A stretch of 8,626 nucleotides of DNA from an uncultured Clostridia bacterium. GTDB taxonomy: Bacteria > Bacillota > Clostridia > Oscillospirales > Butyricicoccaceae. Under the pieces are notes generated by a model that was not told where the DNA came from, did not search any database, and saw only the letters and a program-made list of their open reading frames with translations. Positions 6,301-8,626 of this stretch are shown in pieces. Within the stretch, counting starts at the first letter, position 1. Every line of letters starts with the position of its first letter. The translations under genes and the position numbers were made by a program. The stretch spans positions 1 to 8,626 of the forward strand of contig CAJUJQ010000129.1 of assembly GCA_910586575.1 (NCBI GenBank), read 5' to 3'.

Positions 6301-7538
6301 AGCTCTTTCGCTTGGAGCTGAAACGGGTTCTGAAAACAAGGCTGAACCGGATTTTGCTGGGCTTGGCGCTGGCGCTGTCCATCCTGATGGCGTATCTTCC
6401 GACAACCTTCTGTTACAGCAGCTATACGGACGGGGACGGGAACGAGGCCACGCTGACCGGGCGCGCTTCCATTGCCTACGAAAAGGCGCGGCAGGCGGAC
6501 GCTTCCGGCATTGCCACCCCGGAGCGTGTGCGGCAGGCGGTCGAAGCCTATCAGGTGTGCCTTGCATTCTACGGCGTTACAGAGTCCTACGACCTGCCGG
6601 AGCACGTTTATGAGCGGGAAATCCTCCCCATCGCCCCGCTGCTCCACGGCGTGAAAGAGGCGTTTGCCGACCCGGATACCGGCATGGCTCCCACCATCAT
6701 GGAAATCGACCCGGCGCGTCTCGATGATTATTATTCGGTCTGCGAAGCCAGGATTGCGTCCCTGATGGCGATGGAGCAGCCGGACAGCCCGGCAGCCCAG
6801 CGCAAGGCTGTGGAAATGTATCAGAAGGTGGAAAAGCCCTTCGAGACCTATCCTGGCATCAGCTCCACGGTGCTCGACTATCAGAATATCATGGGCTTTC
6901 TGGTGCTGCTGTTCTGTGTGGTGATTGCCGCCCCGGTGTTCTCCGCCGATTATCAGTCCGGTGCGGATGATATTTTGCGCTGTACCCGGCACGGGCGTGC
7001 AAGGCTGGGCGCTGCCAAGCTGCTGTCTGCCCTTTCTGTCAGCGCGGCAGCGTTTGGAATCTGCGCCGCCGTGCATCTTTTGGCGGTGAACAGCCTGTTT
7101 GGCTGGGAATCTACGAAAACCTCTATTCAAATGGTTTATTCCATCTTGACCCTTGCCGATATGGATATCGGGGAGCTTCAGTGCCTGTTCGCCGCCGCCG
7201 GTCTGCTCTCGGTGCTGGCCTCCGTGAGCTTTACGCTGTTCCTCTCCTCCAAATGCAGGAGCGCCGCAGCGTCCCTGGCTGCCGGGCTGGCGTTCTGCAT
7301 CGCGCCGGTGGTGCTCACCATGACCGTGCCGGGGGCGCTCTGGCTGCGCAGTATCCTCCCCGCCAGCGGCACCGGCATCCAGTCCAGCATTCTCTATGCT
7401 ATCACCGACTTTCAATTCTTGAGCGTGGGCGGGCTGGCGGTTTGGACGCCCTATGCCATGATTGCCGCCTGTGTGATTGAAATCCCGCTGTTCGGGTTTC
7501 TGGCGGTGCGCGCCTATTGCGGCCACACGGTAAATTAA
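6297..7538 (+). CDS. ABC-2-like permease with large extracytoplasmic insert
   Basis: A 413-residue membrane protein, predicted partner of the preceding ATPase. A basic N-terminus (MKLFRLELKRVLKTRLNR) leads into helix 1 (about 18-37). About 160 mostly hydrophilic residues then follow on the outer face (38-197), including the stretch YEKARQADASGIATPERV. Five further helices lie near 198-216, 241-263, 294-316, 321-342 and 385-407. One helix, a big external domain, then a helix bundle is a known layout of ABC-2-like permeases for lantibiotic or bacitracin immunity and multidrug export. I do not recognise the insert. The start is ATG at 6297 after GGGGGGACGGG; the long open frame upstream of it to 6093 is only the ATPase gene read out of frame. 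No convincing terminator follows. Confidence 0.87.
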   Translation: MKLFRLELKRVLKTRLNRILLGLALALSILMAYLPTTFCYSSYTDGDGNEATLTGRASIAYEKARQADASGIATPERVRQAVEAYQVCLAFYGVTESYDLPEHVYEREILPIAPLLHGVKEAFADPDTGMAPTIMEIDPARLDDYYSVCEARIASLMAMEQPDSPAAQRKAVEMYQKVEKPFETYPGISSTVLDYQNIMGFLVLLFCVVIAAPVFSADYQSGADDILRCTRHGRARLGAAKLLSALSVSAAAFGICAAVHLLAVNSLFGWESTKTSIQMVYSILTLADMDIGELQCLFAAAGLLSVLASVSFTLFLSSKCRSAAASLAAGLAFCIAPVVLTMTVPGALWLRSILPASGTGIQSSILYAITDFQFLSVGGLAVWTPYAMIAACVIEIPLFGFLAVRAYCGHTVN

Positions 7539-7639
7539 GGCTGCACAGAAACGGCTTCTGCTTGTGAGAAGAATTATCTGCCAAGGGCCGGCAGGCCTGT
7601 TTGGAAAAAGTTATGCGGAACAGGTCTGATGTACCGGGA

Positions 7640-7855
7640 TTAGCCGAGCTGTTCCTTGAGGGTTTCGAGCGGGGCTTCCGCGTTGCCGATGGTGATAACG
7701 TCCGCGCCGGAATCGACAGACTCCGGGACTTCTTCGCCGTTCGGCGTCTGTACCATCGCTTCAACCGCCTTGCAGACCATTTCGTAAGCCATCTGCGCAG
7801 CCGACATGGTCAGCTGGCCGCCGGGAATGGCTTCGCACGCCGCCCGGTCAGGCCC
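7640..7855 (-). pseudogene. C-terminal remnant of a sugar-type ABC substrate-binding protein
   Basis: The minus-strand frame ending at TAA 7642-7640 encodes about 71 residues, GPDRAACEAIPGGQLTMSA and onward, finishing DSGADVITIGNAEAPLETLKEQLG. This is the pattern of the C-terminal lobe of RbsB-like (peripl_BP_4) sugar-binding lipoproteins, which have roughly 300 or more residues. The first three quarters, including any signal peptide, are missing. Upstream of 7855 the same frame stays open but reads as the antisense of the neighbouring gene. No frameshift or stop lies inside the piece, so the loss looks recent. No transporter partner genes are nearby. The assignment rests on a short match recalled by eye. 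Confidence 0.7.
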
Positions 7856-7858
7856 CCC

Positions 7859-8320
7859 CAGGTTTGGGGCTTCATGGATTCCCAGGAGGCGGCCGGCGTG
7901 TCCCCTGGGATGTTTGAGGAAATTGTCTGGCCCGCTTACGAGTGCCTTGGCAGGACCTTCGGCCTGCTGAGTTATGGCTGCTGCGAGCCGCTCGGCCCGG
8001 TTTGGGATTTCATCAGCCAGTTCCCGAATCTGCGCAAGGCTTCGGTTTCCCCGTGGGCGAATGAGGAGAAGATGGGCGAATACCTGCGCGGCACCCGCAC
8101 CATTTACCAGCGCACGTCCGGCCCGAATTTCCTCGGCGTAGACGAAACGCTTGATGAGGACGCGTGGCGTGAGCATATCGGGCATCCCCTCCGCTGTGCG
8201 CAGGGCTGCAAACTTGAGTTCACCTCCCGCGACGTGTATACCATCCATAACAATCTCGGGAAGGTGGCCCGTGCGGTTGAAATCATCCGTGCATCCATCG
8301 GCAGGCTTTGGCAGGCGTAA
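7859..8320 (+). pseudogene. C-terminal remnant of a uroporphyrinogen decarboxylase family protein
   Basis: About 153 residues, VWGFMDSQEAAGVSPGMFEE onward, with LLSYGCCEPLGPVWD, then NLRKASVSPWANEE, and ending RAVEIIRASIGRLWQA. This matches the C-terminal part of the HemE/MtaA-like (URO-D superfamily) proteins used by anaerobes, many of them corrinoid-dependent methyltransferases rather than true heme enzymes. The family length is about 340-400 residues, so the N-terminal half or more of the barrel is gone. The frame continues leftward to 7601, but that part is the antisense of the substrate-binding remnant and has no URO-D likeness. An in-frame ATG lies at 7874 without a clear ribosome site. 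The C-terminus is natural and is followed by a terminator. Confidence 0.85.
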
Positions 8321-8323
8321 AAA

Positions 8324-8380
8324 CCCGCAGAAACGGGCGGCAGGGGTAGCGATACCTCTGCCGCCTTTGCGCGTGCTTTT
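8324..8380. terminator. Bidirectional terminator between URO-D remnant and ylmC-like gene
   Basis: GGCGGCAG-G-GGTA (8336-8348) pairs with TACC-T-CTGCCGCC (8353-8365), a 13-pair stem with one G-U pair closed by GCGA. On the plus strand TTTGCGCGTGCTTTT follows. On the minus strand a second small stem, CCCG/CGGG (8324-8327 with 8334-8337), is followed by TTTTT. It can therefore end both converging transcripts. Confidence 0.8.
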
Positions 8381-8384
8381 CTGT

Positions 8385-8626
8385 TCATAACCGTTTGAAG
8401 AGGCTTGGCTTTTCCTTCGGGCGGCGGATGGGTGTTTCAAAACGCACCAGTATGATGTCCTCGCCGATTTTTTCAATCCGCTCCCAGGGGATGATATAAT
8501 CGTCCTCGCGCCCGAACAGACCGAAAAAGCGCGCCCGCCCCGGCACAACCAGCGCAACCACCCGGCCGCACATGATATCAATCTCGACATCCCCGACATA
8601 GCCCATCCGGCACCCGTCACATAGAT
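8385..8626 (-). CDS. YlmC/YmxH-family PRC-barrel protein, partial (5' end outside window)
   Basis: The visible part, LCDGCRMGYVGDVEIDIMCG onward, runs through VVPGRARFFGLFGREDDYIIPWERIEKIGEDIILVRFE to a basic tail ending KPSLFKRL. This is the YlmC/YmxH pattern: a small PRC-barrel protein of about 80-100 residues, conserved in spore-forming Firmicutes and tied to sporulation by expression. The reading frame is open through the window edge, and the family normally has about a dozen residues before CDG. The ATG at 8606 is therefore internal and the true start lies beyond 8626. The exact biochemical role is unknown. It is a useful chromosomal landmark for a clostridial host. Confidence 0.85.
   Translation of the reverse strand, partial: LCDGCRMGYVGDVEIDIMCGRVVALVVPGRARFFGLFGREDDYIIPWERIEKIGEDIILVRFETPIRRPKEKPSLFKRL

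Noticed and set aside
6192..7526. Long minus-strand open frame of 444 codons opposite the permease
   Set aside because: Composition is rich in H, R, G and Q with no hydrophobic or motif pattern: an antisense shadow of a high-GC gene that itself has a clear protein pattern and start site.
2262..7538. A full vancomycin-resistance (van) cluster
   Set aside because: No D-Ala-D-Lac or D-Ala-D-Ser ligase, VanH, VanX, VanT or VanXY gene is present in the window, so only the regulator and kinase families and the carboxypeptidase are supported.
7601..8320. Plus-strand 239-codon frame treated as a full gene
   Set aside because: The first 86 codons are antisense to the substrate-binding remnant and show no URO-D likeness; only the part after about 7859 is kept, as a remnant.
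7640..8620. Minus-strand open frame of about 326 codons treated as one protein
   Set aside because: Only the last 71 codons look like a protein family. The middle is antisense to the URO-D remnant, and the first part overlaps the ylmC-like gene in another frame. High GC keeps it open by chance.

Overview
The window is 8.6 kb of a Gram-positive, clostridial-type chromosome, probably an Oscillospiraceae or Ruminococcaceae gut-type member of the Firmicutes. The evidence is Firmicutes-style ribosome binding sites, tightly overlapping small operons, a YtrA-type GntR regulator, a VanR/VanS-type two-component system and a YlmC/YmxH (PRC-barrel, sporulation-associated) gene. No rRNA, tRNA, CRISPR array, transposase or integrase was seen. 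The organism call is inference.

Positions 1-230 hold the tail of an upstream unit, a strong hairpin terminator, and a consensus sigma-A promoter crossed by inverted repeats. Positions 247-2104 are a three-gene operon: a GntR/YtrA-family repressor, an ABC ATPase and a six-helix ABC-2 permease. The layout resembles the PmtR-PmtA-PmtB or YtrA-type modules that sense and export peptides or envelope-active compounds. The base composition is visibly more AT-rich here than further right.

Positions 2262-5289 are a second operon: a membrane-anchored serine D-Ala-D-Ala carboxypeptidase with an unusual three-helix N-terminus, a VanR-like response regulator and a VanS-like histidine kinase. Positions 5416-7538 are a third operon, with a second ABC ATPase and a permease that carries a large extracytoplasmic insert. 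The promoters in front of operons two and three share one architecture: repeated TAAGAAA-like half-sites, no good -35, and a CTGGTAYAAT -10 region. The simplest reading is that the VanR-like regulator activates its own operon and the exporter. That would make a cell-wall antibiotic response unit that trims pentapeptide stems and pumps something at the membrane. No vanH, vanA/B/G ligase or vanX gene is in view.

Positions 7640-8320 are gene wreckage: the C-terminus of a sugar-type ABC substrate-binding protein on the minus strand abuts, head to head, the C-terminal part of a uroporphyrinogen-decarboxylase-family protein on the plus strand. Both lack their N-termini, as one deletion (or a chimeric assembly) would produce. 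Positions 8321-8384 hold a hairpin that can terminate in both directions. From 8385 to the window edge is the minus-strand YlmC/YmxH gene, cut by the window.
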